From contig JALEPU010000110.1 in the NCBI GenBank assembly GCA_022766905.1, positions 28,060-92,059 on the forward strand: a stretch of DNA of 64,000 nt. The letters are read 5' to 3'. The translations under genes were made by a program, and so were the position numbers. The notes under the pieces are model-generated. The model did no database searches. It had not been told where the DNA came from and was given only the letters and a program-made list of their open reading frames with translations. Below, one piece after another: positions 1 through 9,119 of this stretch (position 1 is its first letter; each line of letters starts with the position of its first letter). The stretch comes from Lachnospiraceae bacterium. Its GTDB lineage: Bacteria > Bacillota > Clostridia > Lachnospirales > Lachnospiraceae.

Positions 1-981
1 ACTACAAATGTAAAATCCAAACCTGTCCGGTGCGCTAAGGGCAATTCGAAAAATTCGACTAATCAGGTAAAAAAACAGAAACAGTACCATGCCGGCTCCA
101 AACAATCCCATTTCCTCACAAAGGACAGAAAAGATCATATCATTGTATGGCTCCGGTAAAAATCCCTGTTTTAATATACTGTTGCCAAGGCCCCGTCCGA
201 AAAGTCCTCCTGTTGCAATTCCATAAAGTCCCTGACGGACCTGGTAGGAATTTGGATACTTTTCGTTAAATGGGTCAAACCAGATTCGGATTCTGGTATA
301 ACGGAAGCTTTCACCGGGAACATATTCCTTAATCTCTACGATATAATAAATCATACCGATTGCTGCCAGGATAAGCAGACCGGCAATCACAAGCAAAAGC
401 CGCTTATCGGGATAAGCCAGATAAATCATTCCATAGCCCATTACAAAAAGAATCATGGCGCTGCTTAAATTTTCTGTGATAAGAAAGGTAATGCCAACCG
501 GCACTATCACAACGAGAAAAAGAAGTATTATCACAGATAATTTTTTTAATTTTTTATGATAAACAGACAAAATACCCGCCAGCGCCAGAATCATAGCCAG
601 TTTCACAAATTCGGCAGGCTGGAAAGTCGTAATCTTTAAATCGATCCATCTTTTTGCTCCATTTACTTCGACGCCTAATCCCGGTACAATTACCAGCATT
701 GTCACCGCTAAGGAGAGAAGAAACATCGGCATAGCAATCGGTCTGAATATATGATAATCCAACTCTGTAAAGATAATCATCAGTGCCAGTCCGGCTACTG
801 TAAAAATTGCCTGTTTGATCAGCATGGAGATTCCTTGTGAATAATAACTGGAAGAGTAGAGCACAACCAGCCCAAAACCTGCCAGCAAAATAACACATGC
901 TATTAACTTGTAATCATAATCAGCATTTACTTTCAGCTTATTTTTGTTTTTTTGTCCGGCCCGTACTGTTGTTGCGCTCAC
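1..981 (-). CDS. ftsW: FtsW/RodA/SpoVE-family peptidoglycan glycosyltransferase (3' part missing)
   Basis: This SEDS-family integral membrane protein polymerises lipid II into septal glycan together with a class B penicillin-binding protein. Reading from a GTG at 979-981, preceded by a GAGGGG ribosome binding site, gives 327 residues before the window edge; family members are about 370-400. Many hydrophobic segments alternate with short loops. Family signatures are visible: LGVEVNGAKRWI, TFQPAEFVKL, ITENLSSAM, and late in the protein GLFGRGLGNS and the EEMGLFGA stretch. It starts 15 bp after the metK stop and is probably co-transcribed with it. FtsW rather than RodA or SpoVE is a judgement from sequence alone. 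A different frame at 554-898 is a shadow. Confidence 0.85.
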   Translation of the reverse strand, partial: MSATTVRAGQKNKNKLKVNADYDYKLIACVILLAGFGLVVLYSSSYYSQGISMLIKQAIFTVAGLALMIIFTELDYHIFRPIAMPMFLLSLAVTMLVIVPGLGVEVNGAKRWIDLKITTFQPAEFVKLAMILALAGILSVYHKKLKKLSVIILLFLVVIVPVGITFLITENLSSAMILFVMGYGMIYLAYPDKRLLLVIAGLLILAAIGMIYYIVEIKEYVPGESFRYTRIRIWFDPFNEKYPNSYQVRQGLYGIATGGLFGRGLGNSILKQGFLPEPYNDMIFSVLCEEMGLFGAGMVLFLFFYLISRIFRIALSAPDRFGFYICS

Positions 982-996
982 GTTTACCCCTCATTT

Positions 997-2187
997 CTAG
1001 CCCAAATATGCCTTTAAAACATCTACCTTATCTAATCTTTCCCACGGAAGATCCAGATCATTTCTTCCAAAATGACCATAGGCTGCCGTCTGTTTGTAAA
1101 TCGGTCTTCTAAGATCCAGCATCTTAATGATACCTGCCGGACGAAGATCGAAGTTTTCTCTTATGATATCTACCAACTTTTCATCAGCCAGTTTACCGGT
1201 ACCAAAGGTATCAACCATAACAGACGTCGGCTGCGCTACTCCGATTGCGTAAGATAACTGAATCTCACATTTATCTGCCAGTCCTGCTGCTACGATATTT
1301 TTCGCTGCGTAACGAGCTGCATAAGCTGCAGAACGGTCTACCTTTGTACAGTCTTTTCCGGAAAAAGCTCCGCCACCATGGCGAGCATATCCGCCATAAG
1401 TATCTACGATAATTTTTCTTCCTGTCAATCCGCTGTCCCCATGAGGCCCTCCAATGACAAAACGGCCTGTTGGATTAATGAAAAACTTAGTATTCTCATC
1501 TACCAGATGTTCCGGAAGAATTTCATCGAATACATATTTTTTAATATCTTTATGAATTTGTTCCTGGGTCACTTCCGGATCATGCTGTGTAGAAAGAACA
1601 ACGGCATCCAAACGAAGCGGAGCACCATTTTCGTCATATTCTACCGTAACCTGAGTTTTTCCATCCGGTCTTAAATAAGTCAAAGTTCCATCTTTTCTGA
1701 CTTTTGTAAGCTGTAATGCCAGTTTATGAGCAAGAGCGATCGGATATGGCATGTATTCTTCTGTTTCATTACTTGCATATCCAAACATCATACCCTGATC
1801 TCCGGCACCAATTGCTTCAATCTCTTCATCTGACATTTTATTTTCTTTTGCTTCCAGGGCTTTATCCACACCAAGTGCAATGTCAGATGACTGTTCATCC
1901 AGGGACACAATAACGCCACAGGTAGAAGCATCAAACCCATATTTGCCTCTGGTATAGCCAATCTCTGTAATCGTATCTCTTACAATTTTCTGAATATCCA
2001 CATAGGCATGAGTCGTAATCTCGCCCATTACCAGTACAAGGCCGGTTGTGATTGCAGTTTCACAAGCAACGCGGCTCATCGGATCCTGTTCCAGCAATGC
2101 GTCGAGTACAGCGTCAGAAATCTGATCGCAGATTTTGTCCGGATGTCCCTCTGTTACAGACTCAGAGGTAAATAATAATTTCTCCAT
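997..2187 (-). CDS. metK: S-adenosylmethionine synthetase
   Basis: This cytoplasmic enzyme makes S-adenosylmethionine from methionine and ATP. It has 396 residues, the family's normal length. Hallmarks are the ATP-binding [13 protein letters not shown] segment near residues 14-26, the [12 protein letters not shown] signature, and the glycine-rich GGGAFSGKD loop. The ATG follows a GGAGG site. A SAM-I riboswitch and terminator lie in its leader (2267-2411), so expression is very likely shut down by its own product. It leads directly into the downstream ftsW-like gene. Confidence 0.97.
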   Translation of the reverse strand: MEKLLFTSESVTEGHPDKICDQISDAVLDALLEQDPMSRVACETAITTGLVLVMGEITTHAYVDIQKIVRDTITEIGYTRGKYGFDASTCGVIVSLDEQSSDIALGVDKALEAKENKMSDEEIEAIGAGDQGMMFGYASNETEEYMPYPIALAHKLALQLTKVRKDGTLTYLRPDGKTQVTVEYDENGAPLRLDAVVLSTQHDPEVTQEQIHKDIKKYVFDEILPEHLVDENTKFFINPTGRFVIGGPHGDSGLTGRKIIVDTYGGYARHGGGAFSGKDCTKVDRSAAYAARYAAKNIVAAGLADKCEIQLSYAIGVAQPTSVMVDTFGTGKLADEKLVDIIRENFDLRPAGIIKMLDLRRPIYKQTAAYGHFGRNDLDLPWERLDKVDVLKAYLG

Positions 2188-2266
2188 AATTGTTCCTCCA
2201 TCTTAGAAATGTGTTAATAGTTGACTCTTCTCTCACGGATTGTTGGAAAGCTATCTATAAATGAAG

Positions 2267-2288
2267 AAAGGTCCGAAGACCGGACCTA
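2267..2288 (-). terminator. Riboswitch-controlled intrinsic terminator of the metK leader
   Basis: On the minus strand a 7-bp stem (AGGTCCG / CGGACCT) with a 5-nt loop is followed by TTTCTTC. It sits just downstream of the SAM riboswitch aptamer and upstream of metK, the usual expression platform of this riboswitch class. Confidence 0.8.
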
Positions 2289-2308
2289 ATCATTTCGTTC
2301 CAATCCTC

Positions 2309-2411
2309 CTTATTGTTCGATATCTCTATCGCTTCGGCCGGCACCTTCCAGATCTTTGCTGGGGTTGCCGCGACTTCACAGGCCCTTGCGCCTCCATCGC
2401 TCTGAATAAGA
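2309..2411 (-). ncRNA. SAM-I (S-box) riboswitch
   Basis: The minus-strand leader of metK contains the S-box core in order: a P1 strand CTTATT, then AGAGCGATGGAGG, GGGCCTGTGAAG, CGGCAACC, GGTGCC, and a closing AATAAG that pairs with the first strand. It is followed by a terminator hairpin and metK. This is the canonical S-box arrangement in Firmicutes: SAM binding favours termination. Confidence 0.93.
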
Positions 2412-2423
2412 GAAGTATTGTTA

Positions 2424-2453
2424 TATCTATCTAAAACCGATTCTCTCGGTCAA
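2424..2453 (-). promoter_or_regulatory. Putative sigma-A promoter of metK
   Basis: TTGACC and TAGATA are separated by 18 nt on the minus strand. The predicted start falls a few nucleotides before the P1 strand of the SAM riboswitch, which supports the call, although the -10 is imperfect. Confidence 0.45.
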
Positions 2454-2457
2454 AGAT

Positions 2458-2880
2458 CTACTCTTTTTGTTCACTAATCTGCTCCTGAAAATGATTGGCC
2501 TTATCACTTTCTGTAAAAAGGAAACGACGAATCAAAAATAAAATTGTAATTCCAAGAATACAGAATAAATTTTCAAAAGAACTGGTATGTTCCACAACCA
2601 TCTGTCTTGCCATGGCAAACATCAATACCTCTACCACCGTAGCCGGGGTATGCTTGCAAAGCATCTTAATAAACTCGATTCCAATGACAACCTGGAACGC
2701 ATCCCCCAGAAACGTCGTAAACAAGATAACATCGTCATATCCGCTTTTGATAATGCAATATAAATCTTTCATCAGCCCAACGGAAAAGGCAAGAACTGCC
2801 ACAAGCATAATCATGGAAATGACAATCTCAATCACTCCTGATAACTTGTATACTTTCTTTTGATAGTCTCTTTGTTTCAT
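2458..2880 (-). CDS. PsiE-like small membrane protein
   Basis: The 140-residue protein has about four hydrophobic segments (roughly residues 12-36, 48-66, 80-92 and 103-120) and a charged C-terminus. The pattern DAFQVVIGIEFIKML, then MARQMVVEHTSSFENLF and a hydrophobic helix ending in RRFLF, resembles the PsiE family (phosphate-starvation-inducible E), whose function is unknown. It lies 12 bp downstream of murA on the same strand and is probably in the same transcript. The family assignment is from memory of the pattern and is moderately secure. Confidence 0.55.
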   Translation of the reverse strand: MKQRDYQKKVYKLSGVIEIVISMIMLVAVLAFSVGLMKDLYCIIKSGYDDVILFTTFLGDAFQVVIGIEFIKMLCKHTPATVVEVLMFAMARQMVVEHTSSFENLFCILGITILFLIRRFLFTESDKANHFQEQISEQKE

Positions 2881-2892
2881 GACACCTTCCTT

Positions 2893-4194
2893 CTAGCCAA
2901 TGCGAAGCTTAAACTTCTGTACTTCCCGCTCTGTATCTGCAATTTCAATCAGTCCGCCTAAAGATCTTAATTTCTCGTCAAATTTCTCGTAGCCTCTTAA
3001 GATATATCCAATCTGGTCAATGGTAGAATATCCGTCTGCTGCCAGAGCAGCGATAACAAGAGCAGCACCTGCCCGCAGATCCGGAGCACTCATTCTGGCT
3101 CCCGTATATCTTTCCACACCCATAATAATGGCTGTATTACCTTCTGTCTTAATGTTAGCTCCCATCTTGGTCAGCTCGTCCACATAGCGGAAACGATTCT
3201 CAAAAATACTCTCTGTAATTACACTGGTACCTTTGGAAAGAGCCAGTGCAACTGCCATCTGGGGCTGCATATCCGTTGGAAATCCCGGATATGGAAGAGT
3301 CTTAATCTGAGTAGACTTTAATCTTTTGGATGCAACAACCCGGACAGCATCATCAAACTCATCCACCTCTGCTCCAATCTCAATCAGCTTAGCGGAAATT
3401 GCCTCTAAATGCTTCGGAATTACGTTGCGGATCATAATATCCCCTTTGGTAGCAACTGCAGCCGTCATAAAAGTTCCGGCTTCAATCTGATCCGGAATAA
3501 TAGAATAGCTGGTATTATGAAACTTCTCTACCCCTTTGATTCGGATTACATCCGTTCCGGCCCCTTTGATATTAGCTCCCATGCTGTTTAAAAAGTTAGC
3601 CACATCCACAATATGAGGCTCTTTGGCTGCATTCTCAATAATGGTGTTCCCTCTGGCAAGAGAAGCTGCCATCATAATATTAATGGTTGCTCCTACCGAA
3701 ACTACATCCAGATAAATATGAGTTCCCCGAAGTTCTTCGGCTTCTGCAATGATCATTCCCCGGCTGATCTCTACCTTTGCACCTAAAGCTTCAAAGCCTT
3801 TAATGTGCTGGTCAATGGGCCGGCTTCCAATGTCGCATCCACCAGGAAGTACAACCTGTGCCTTTTTATATTTTCCCAATAAAGCTCCTATCAGATAATA
3901 GGAAGCGCGAATCTTACGAATATATTCATTATCTACAATCAAATCTCCGCTGCCGTCAATAGACTGTCCACTGATGACTACTTCGTTGGGTCCTTTTCGT
4001 ACAATTCTGGCTCCAATCTGTTCCATCGCCTGCAGCAAAACATTAGTATCTCTTACATCCGGCATATTATCAATATGACATTCTCCATCAGTCATAATGG
4101 CTGCTGCTAAAATTCCTAATGCTGCGTTCTTAGCGCCACCAATTACAACTTCTCCCACTAAAGGGTTTCCACCCTTGATGATATATTGATCCAT
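2893..4194 (-). CDS. murA: UDP-N-acetylglucosamine 1-carboxyvinyltransferase
   Basis: This cytoplasmic enzyme transfers enolpyruvate from PEP to UDP-GlcNAc, the first committed step of peptidoglycan synthesis and the fosfomycin target. The catalytic cysteine is present in PGGCDIGSRPIDQHI (Cys120), so the fosfomycin-insensitive Cys-to-Asp change is absent. The K-N pair of the substrate site is at residues 22-23. I chose the ATG at 4192-4194, giving 433 residues. A GAGGTG ribosome binding site lies inside the alternative upstream ATG at 4204-4206, which would itself be poorly served. Firmicutes often have two MurA paralogues; which one this is cannot be told here. Confidence 0.95.
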   Translation of the reverse strand: MDQYIIKGGNPLVGEVVIGGAKNAALGILAAAIMTDGECHIDNMPDVRDTNVLLQAMEQIGARIVRKGPNEVVISGQSIDGSGDLIVDNEYIRKIRASYYLIGALLGKYKKAQVVLPGGCDIGSRPIDQHIKGFEALGAKVEISRGMIIAEAEELRGTHIYLDVVSVGATINIMMAASLARGNTIIENAAKEPHIVDVANFLNSMGANIKGAGTDVIRIKGVEKFHNTSYSIIPDQIEAGTFMTAAVATKGDIMIRNVIPKHLEAISAKLIEIGAEVDEFDDAVRVVASKRLKSTQIKTLPYPGFPTDMQPQMAVALALSKGTSVITESIFENRFRYVDELTKMGANIKTEGNTAIIMGVERYTGARMSAPDLRAGAALVIAALAADGYSTIDQIGYILRGYEKFDEKLRSLGGLIEIADTEREVQKFKLRIG

Positions 4195-4284
4195 CTTACA
4201 CCTCATCTATCTATTATAAACGCTGTTTTTCAGCTTTAAATTATCAACATCAATACATACTGACTCTAGTATATATTAAAACTA

Positions 4285-4312
4285 ATTATATCATATAAAA
4301 TGCATTTGTAAA
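4285..4312 (-). promoter_or_regulatory. Probable sigma-A promoter of murA
   Basis: On the minus strand TTTACA and TATAAT are separated by 16 nt, about 90 bp upstream of the murA start. No other gene lies between. Confidence 0.6.
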
Positions 4313-4344
4313 TTGTATTTTTTCACCATTTTCCTAAAAAAATC

Positions 4345-4926
4345 TTAAGATTTTCTGTTCTTTCTTTTCTTTTTTACGGAATATCCAAATGTTCCTAATT
4401 TTTTTCCTGTTTTATAATATCCTCCATGGGAATAGACAAGAGGTCCTGCCTGATTCAGATCAAACTTTCCTCCCTCTTCCATATATTTGTCATCCACATT
4501 TACATTCACCACATCGGCCAGAAACATATCATGCGAACCTAAAGGGATAATTTCCCGCACCTTACACTCAATATTTACCGGACTTTCTCCAATCATCGGA
4601 CAGGAAATCACTTTCGCTTCTTCCTTTGTCAGCCCGGTTTCCTTGAATTTGTCCACCTGGCTTCCGGAACGGACCCCGCAGTAATCTGTTGCCTTTACCA
4701 GGGCTTCTGTTGTAAGATTTACCACAAATTCACCTGCCTCTTTGAGCAGATGATATGAATAGCGTTCATTCCGTACAGAAATATACAGCATTGGCGGGTT
4801 GGTGCACACTGTTCCCGTCCATGCAATAGTAATGATATTATCTTCACCGTCTTTTCCTCTTACCGTTACCATAACAGCCGGCAAAGGATAAACCATATTG
4901 CCTGGCTTCCAGCTTATTTTTGCCAT
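4345..4926 (-). CDS. Flavin reductase-like (FMN-binding split barrel) protein
   Basis: The 193-residue protein matches the flavoredoxin/flavin reductase-like family: an N-terminal KISWKPGNMVYPLPAVMVT strand, TIAWTGTVCTNPPMLYISV at the FMN phosphate site, then FVVNLTTEALV and the YCGVRSGSQVDKF segment. Such proteins bind FMN and either reduce flavins or carry electrons. The start is the ATG at 4924-4926, seven bases after an AAGGAG site; the longer frame begins inside an upstream hairpin. The C-terminus is strongly basic (KKKRKNRKS). The physiological substrate is unknown. Confidence 0.85.
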   Translation of the reverse strand: MAKISWKPGNMVYPLPAVMVTVRGKDGEDNIITIAWTGTVCTNPPMLYISVRNERYSYHLLKEAGEFVVNLTTEALVKATDYCGVRSGSQVDKFKETGLTKEEAKVISCPMIGESPVNIECKVREIIPLGSHDMFLADVVNVNVDDKYMEEGGKFDLNQAGPLVYSHGGYYKTGKKLGTFGYSVKKKRKNRKS

Positions 4927-4948
4927 ACTCATTCTCCTTACATACAAA

Positions 4949-4990
4949 CAGCGCAGACTTTTTTGTATGTCAAAACACAAATCTGCGCTG
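4949..4990 (-). other. Stem-loop between the HIT gene and the flavin reductase gene
   Basis: Nine-base perfect arms (CAGCGCAGA / TCTGCGCTG) enclose about 24 nt, with a possible inner pairing TTTGT/ACAAA. On the minus strand it is followed only by TTTGTATG, so it would be a weak terminator or a processing/stability hairpin in a shared transcript. Confidence 0.5.
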
Positions 4991-5047
4991 TAAAAAGTAA
5001 ATCTTTCTCATTTACTTTCTTTTTTACGTTTCCGTTATTTTGATTTC

Positions 5048-5473
5048 TTACAGTTCTTTCATGGCTTCTTTGATAGAGTCACAGACAGTCTGTGCTTCTC
5101 CGTCTTCATAGCTTAAGGTTTTCCATGGAATTTCCACCTGATCTTCCTCATAACGTGGAATCAAATGCATATGGAAATGAAATACCGACTGTCCTGCTGC
5201 TATTCCATTGTTCTGCAATACATTTATACCGTCACATCCAAGGGCTTTCTTCTGTGCTGCCGAAATTTTTGCTGCCAGACCTATTACTTTTTTTGCTTCC
5301 TCTTCTCCCAATTCCCAAAGGTTATCATAATGATTTTTTGGAAGAATCAGAGCATGCCCTTTTGCGGCAGGCGCAATATCTAAGATAACGCGGAATAAAT
5401 CATCTTCATACACAGTGGCAGATGGAATTTCTCCATCCGCTATTTTACAAAAAATACAGTCATCTTTTTTCAT
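5048..5473 (-). CDS. HIT family (histidine triad) nucleotide-binding protein
   Basis: A 141-residue cytoplasmic HIT protein, hydrolase/transferase of nucleotide phosphoramidates or related nucleotides. The N-terminal CIFCKI motif (Cys6, Cys9) and the triad HFHMHLIP (His99, His101, His103) are intact. The ATG at 5471-5473 follows a GGGAG site and lies one base from the glgB stop, so translation is probably coupled to glgB. Substrate cannot be predicted. Confidence 0.93.
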   Translation of the reverse strand: MKKDDCIFCKIADGEIPSATVYEDDLFRVILDIAPAAKGHALILPKNHYDNLWELGEEEAKKVIGLAAKISAAQKKALGCDGINVLQNNGIAAGQSVFHFHMHLIPRYEEDQVEIPWKTLSYEDGEAQTVCDSIKEAMKEL

Positions 5474-5474
5474 G

Positions 5475-7721
5475 TTACTTTTCTCCCTCTTTCTTTTCAT
5501 TTTTCTTTTGCATCGTTCTATCAGTATATTCAAATACCAGCATACCAAGAGGCGGAAGATCCATCTCTATGGATTGCTCTTTACCGTCCCATTCTATTTT
5601 CTTCGCCATCTGAGATTCTTTGGTCCGGCCAATTCCATTACCTCCAAACTGTTCTTCGTCACTGTTCAGAATCAGTTTATACTTTCCGGTGTTTGGTACA
5701 CCGACCCGGAATCCTTCTCTTGCAACCGGAACAAAATTGCAGATAAAGAGCAGGCTCTTCTTTCCGTTCTTTGTTCTTCTGACAAAGCTTACATAACTCT
5801 TTTCACTATCATCACAGTTGATCCATTCAAAGCCATAGGAATCATAATCTCCCTCATAGAAAGCCTTATAATCTTTATATAAATGAAGCAGATGACTCAT
5901 ATAATTCTGAAGTTTCTGATGCATATCTTCTTTTAACAAATGCCAGTCCAGACTCTTCTTTTCATCCCACTCTGCCCACTGGCCAAATTCCTGACCCATA
6001 AACAAAAGCTTTTTCCCCGGATGGGCAAACATAAATCCATATGCGACCCTTAAATTAGCGAATTTGTCGAAAAACTCTCCCGGCATCTTGTTAATCATGG
6101 AGCCTTTCATATGTACCACTTCATCATGGGAAAGAACAAGAACAAAATGCTCCGAATATGCATACATCATACTAAATGTTAATTTATAATGGTCATATTT
6201 CCGATAAATCGGATCCTTACTCATATATTCCAGGAAATCATGCATCCAGCCCATATTCCACTTAAACTGGAATCCTAAGCCGCCACATTCAGGCGGAACA
6301 CTAACTCCTTTCCATGCAGTTGATTCTTCTGCAATGATATATCCGCCTTCTCCTTCTTTCGTCACCATGGAAGTCAGATGTTTCAAAAACTCAACGGCTT
6401 CCAGGTATTCATTGCCGCCATACTGATTTTTTACCCACTGTCCTTCTTTTCGCCCATAATCCAGATAAAGCATGGAAGCGACAGCATCTACTCGTATTCC
6501 ATCAATATGGAATTTTTTCATCCAGAACAAGGCATTGGCAATGAGGAAATTTCTTACTTCATTTCTTTCATAATTAAATACAAGCGTATCCCACTCCGGC
6601 TGCTCACCTTTTCTTGTATCCGGATGTTCATAAAGACAGCTTCCGTCAAATTTGGCAAGGCCATGACCATCTTTTGGAAAATGCCCCGGAACCCAATCCA
6701 GGATAACACTGATTCCATGATTATGCAGATAATCTACAAAATACATAAAATCTTCCGGGCTTCCATAACGGGCTGTAGGTGCATAATACCCGGTCACCTG
6801 GTATCCCCAGGAGCCATCAAAGGGATGCTCTGCAATTCCCATCAGTTCTACATGGGTATATCCCATCATCTTTACATAATCAGTCAATTCTTTTGCCAGT
6901 TCCCGGTAGGAAAGCATCTTTTCTCCGTCTTTTCCTTTTCTTTTCCAGGAACCCGGATGCACTTCATAAATAGACATCGGTTCTTCATAGTAACGACCCT
7001 TTGCCCGTTTTTTCATGAACGGCTGGTCTGTCCACTGATGTTTGCTTAAATCAGCAACAACAGATGCTGTCTTCGGTCTTAACTCGCATGCATTTCCATA
7101 TGGATCTGATTTTAAGAAAACATCGCCCCGTTCGGTCTTAATCTCATATTTATAGATTGTTCCTTCCTCGACTCCAGGAAGAAATACTTCAAAGATTCCA
7201 ATCGAACCCAGTCTTCTCATCGGATAGACCCGACCATCCCACAAATTAAAATCTCCTACTACACTGACTCTTTTTGCGTTAGGTGCCCATACAGCAAAAT
7301 AAGTGCCTTTGACCCCATCAATTGTCATAGGGTGAGCGCCTAGTTTATCATATATTTTATAATGTGTTCCTTTTCCAAATAAATACATATCCAGATCTGA
7401 AATCTGTGGCTCAAAGGAGTAAGGATCTTCTGATTCCAGACTATGTCCATCTGAAAAGCCCATCTCAATTCGATAAGGCAATACTTCCTGATGTGGAAGG
7501 AAAGCAGAATATACCTGAGTTCGTTCTGCCGGTTCCATCTCATACTCTGTTCCATCTGACATTTTTACTTTCATCCATACTGCATCCGGATGAAACGCGC
7601 TGATTACCTGTCCGGAGCTTACCATATGCCTTCCCAGCACCTCATGAGGATTATCTGTGTCTCCGTACTGAATCCGGTTCACATCCCAAATCTTTATCTT
7701 TTCCCCTATTTCCTGTCTCAT
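5475..7721 (-). CDS. glgB: 1,4-alpha-glucan branching enzyme
   Basis: This enzyme introduces alpha-1,6 branches into glycogen. The protein has 748 residues: an N-terminal extension, a CBM48-type module (around residues 120-215, GTYFAVWAPNAKRVSVVGDFN), a GH13 barrel and a C-terminal beta domain. Catalytic residues are visible in GIRVDAVASMLY (nucleophile Asp near 411), IIAEES (acid Glu near 463) and LSHDEVVHMKGS (transition-state Asp near 531). The start is the ATG at 7719-7721, eight bases after GGAGG. No other glycogen genes are nearby, so it is an isolated glgB, sharing a transcript with the HIT gene. The C-terminal tail is very lysine/glutamate-rich. Confidence 0.95.
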   Translation of the reverse strand: MRQEIGEKIKIWDVNRIQYGDTDNPHEVLGRHMVSSGQVISAFHPDAVWMKVKMSDGTEYEMEPAERTQVYSAFLPHQEVLPYRIEMGFSDGHSLESEDPYSFEPQISDLDMYLFGKGTHYKIYDKLGAHPMTIDGVKGTYFAVWAPNAKRVSVVGDFNLWDGRVYPMRRLGSIGIFEVFLPGVEEGTIYKYEIKTERGDVFLKSDPYGNACELRPKTASVVADLSKHQWTDQPFMKKRAKGRYYEEPMSIYEVHPGSWKRKGKDGEKMLSYRELAKELTDYVKMMGYTHVELMGIAEHPFDGSWGYQVTGYYAPTARYGSPEDFMYFVDYLHNHGISVILDWVPGHFPKDGHGLAKFDGSCLYEHPDTRKGEQPEWDTLVFNYERNEVRNFLIANALFWMKKFHIDGIRVDAVASMLYLDYGRKEGQWVKNQYGGNEYLEAVEFLKHLTSMVTKEGEGGYIIAEESTAWKGVSVPPECGGLGFQFKWNMGWMHDFLEYMSKDPIYRKYDHYKLTFSMMYAYSEHFVLVLSHDEVVHMKGSMINKMPGEFFDKFANLRVAYGFMFAHPGKKLLFMGQEFGQWAEWDEKKSLDWHLLKEDMHQKLQNYMSHLLHLYKDYKAFYEGDYDSYGFEWINCDDSEKSYVSFVRRTKNGKKSLLFICNFVPVAREGFRVGVPNTGKYKLILNSDEEQFGGNGIGRTKESQMAKKIEWDGKEQSIEMDLPPLGMLVFEYTDRTMQKKNEKKEGEK

Positions 7722-7771
7722 ACTTATATCCTCCATTTTGCTGCCAAATAAATTTTTTCATCTATCATATT

Positions 7772-7800
7772 ATTTTACCACATTATTCCCGAAATGACAA
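7772..7800 (-). promoter_or_regulatory. Strong sigma-A promoter of glgB
   Basis: On the minus strand TTGTCA and TAAAAT are separated by 17 nt, with a TGG just before the -10 (extended -10). The predicted leader to the glgB start is about 45 nt. Confidence 0.75.
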
Positions 7801-7809
7801 ATGAAAAGA

Positions 7810-7847
7810 CAAGAAAATCCAGTTACGAGAAAACTGAATTTTTCTTG
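7810..7847 (-). terminator. Probable terminator downstream of pfkA
   Basis: An imperfect stem (CAAGAAAA...CAGT with ACTG...TTTTCTTG) lies between the pfkA stop and the glgB promoter. On the minus strand it is followed by TCTTTT. The stem is AT-rich, so strength is uncertain. The rest of 7737-7964 holds only the glgB promoter and AT-rich spacer. Confidence 0.5.
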
Positions 7848-7964
7848 CCCTAATCTTTTTTTGCCAAAAAGAGGAATATTTTGTCATATCTCGCATTCTT
7901 ATTCCTCAATTTTAATTTATGACGAATTGTTTCTTTTCCTCATACTATGACAGCAAAATTTCTG

Positions 7965-9041
7965 TTAGTCACCAAAGGAAATTCCCAGATGTTTTGCCTG
8001 TTTTACAATATCACTATCCGGTGACACATATTTTAATTTGCCGGCTACTTCTCCAAGTGGAGTCGTAGTAATCTCGTATCCTTTCATTGATACCATCTTT
8101 CCATAATCTTCTGCTGCAATCAGCTCTGCTGCTTTTACACCAAGACGGCTGGAAATGACACGATCAAATGGACATGGCTGTCCGCCTCTTTGTGTATGTC
8201 CCGGTACCGTTACTCTTACTTCGAAGTCTGTCATCGCTTCAATCTGAGCTGCAAGCTCATAACCTACGGTTGGATATACTCTGTTTTTCAGTTTTTCTTT
8301 ATATTCTTTCTTGGAAAGTTCGGAATCTTCTTTGGAAATTGCACCTTCTGCTACTGCAAGAATAGAAAATCCTTTTCCCTGTTCTTTTCTTCTCTCCAGC
8401 GCACTGATTACATGGCGGATATCATAAGGGATTTCCGGAATCAGAATAATATCGGCTCCTCCTGCAATACCGGCATGAAGGGTAACCCATCCTACCTTAT
8501 GTCCCATCAGCTCTACGATAAAGACTCTGTTATGAGAAGCTGCTGTTGTATGAATACAGTCAATCGCTTCTGTTGCCAGGTCAACGGCACTCTGAAAACC
8601 AAAAGTCATATCAGTACCCCAAAGGTCGTTATCAATTGTCTTTGGCAAAGATACGATATTAAGACCTTCTTCTCTTAACAGATTTGCTGTTTTCTGACTT
8701 CCATTTCCTCCTAAAATCACAAGACAGTCCAATTTCAGGTAACGATACGTAGATTTCATTGCTTCTACTTTATCCAGACCATTTTCATCCGGAACTCTCA
8801 TCTGTTTAAATGGCTGTCTGGATGTTCCTAAAATAGTACCCCCTGTTGTCAGGATACCGGAAAAATCTTTTCCGGAAAGTTTACGGTAATTTCCATAAAT
8901 CAACCCTTTATATCCATTTTCAAAACCGTAGATTTCTACACCTCCGGCTACCAGTTCCTGAAGCCCTTTTACGACTCCACGCATTGTAGCATTCAAACTC
9001 TGGCAGTCTCCTCCACTTGTTAACATTCCTATCCGTTTCAT
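7965..9041 (-). CDS. pfkA: 6-phosphofructokinase, group III-like
   Basis: This enzyme phosphorylates fructose 6-phosphate in glycolysis. Starting at the ATG at 9039-9041 the protein has 358 residues. The N-terminal MLTSGGDCQSLNA loop, GGNGSQKTA (111-119), PKTIDNDLWGTD (from 133) and PGHTQRGGQP signatures are clear. Substrate-deciding positions combine Gly114 (equivalent to E. coli Gly104, typical of ATP use) with Lys134 (equivalent to position 124, typical of PPi enzymes). This Gly/Lys pairing occurs in ATP-dependent group III enzymes, so ATP is more likely than PPi. Asn113 replaces the usual Mg-binding Asp. It follows recR by about 80 bp. Confidence 0.9.
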   Translation of the reverse strand: MKRIGMLTSGGDCQSLNATMRGVVKGLQELVAGGVEIYGFENGYKGLIYGNYRKLSGKDFSGILTTGGTILGTSRQPFKQMRVPDENGLDKVEAMKSTYRYLKLDCLVILGGNGSQKTANLLREEGLNIVSLPKTIDNDLWGTDMTFGFQSAVDLATEAIDCIHTTAASHNRVFIVELMGHKVGWVTLHAGIAGGADIILIPEIPYDIRHVISALERRKEQGKGFSILAVAEGAISKEDSELSKKEYKEKLKNRVYPTVGYELAAQIEAMTDFEVRVTVPGHTQRGGQPCPFDRVISSRLGVKAAELIAAEDYGKMVSMKGYEITTTPLGEVAGKLKYVSPDSDIVKQAKHLGISFGD

Positions 9042-9119
9042 ACTTGTGTCACCATAACCTTTCTTCTTATTGTTACAATATGGTTTTAAGAAACCTTGTA
9101 TCATGGGTTATATTGCCCT

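Noticed and set aside
554..898. A 114-residue minus-strand frame
   Set aside because: It is out of frame with the clear FtsW reading, is cysteine-rich and lacks a ribosome binding site.
6378..7049. A 223-residue plus-strand frame inside glgB
   Set aside because: It is antisense to the catalytic barrel of glgB and has no family resemblance.
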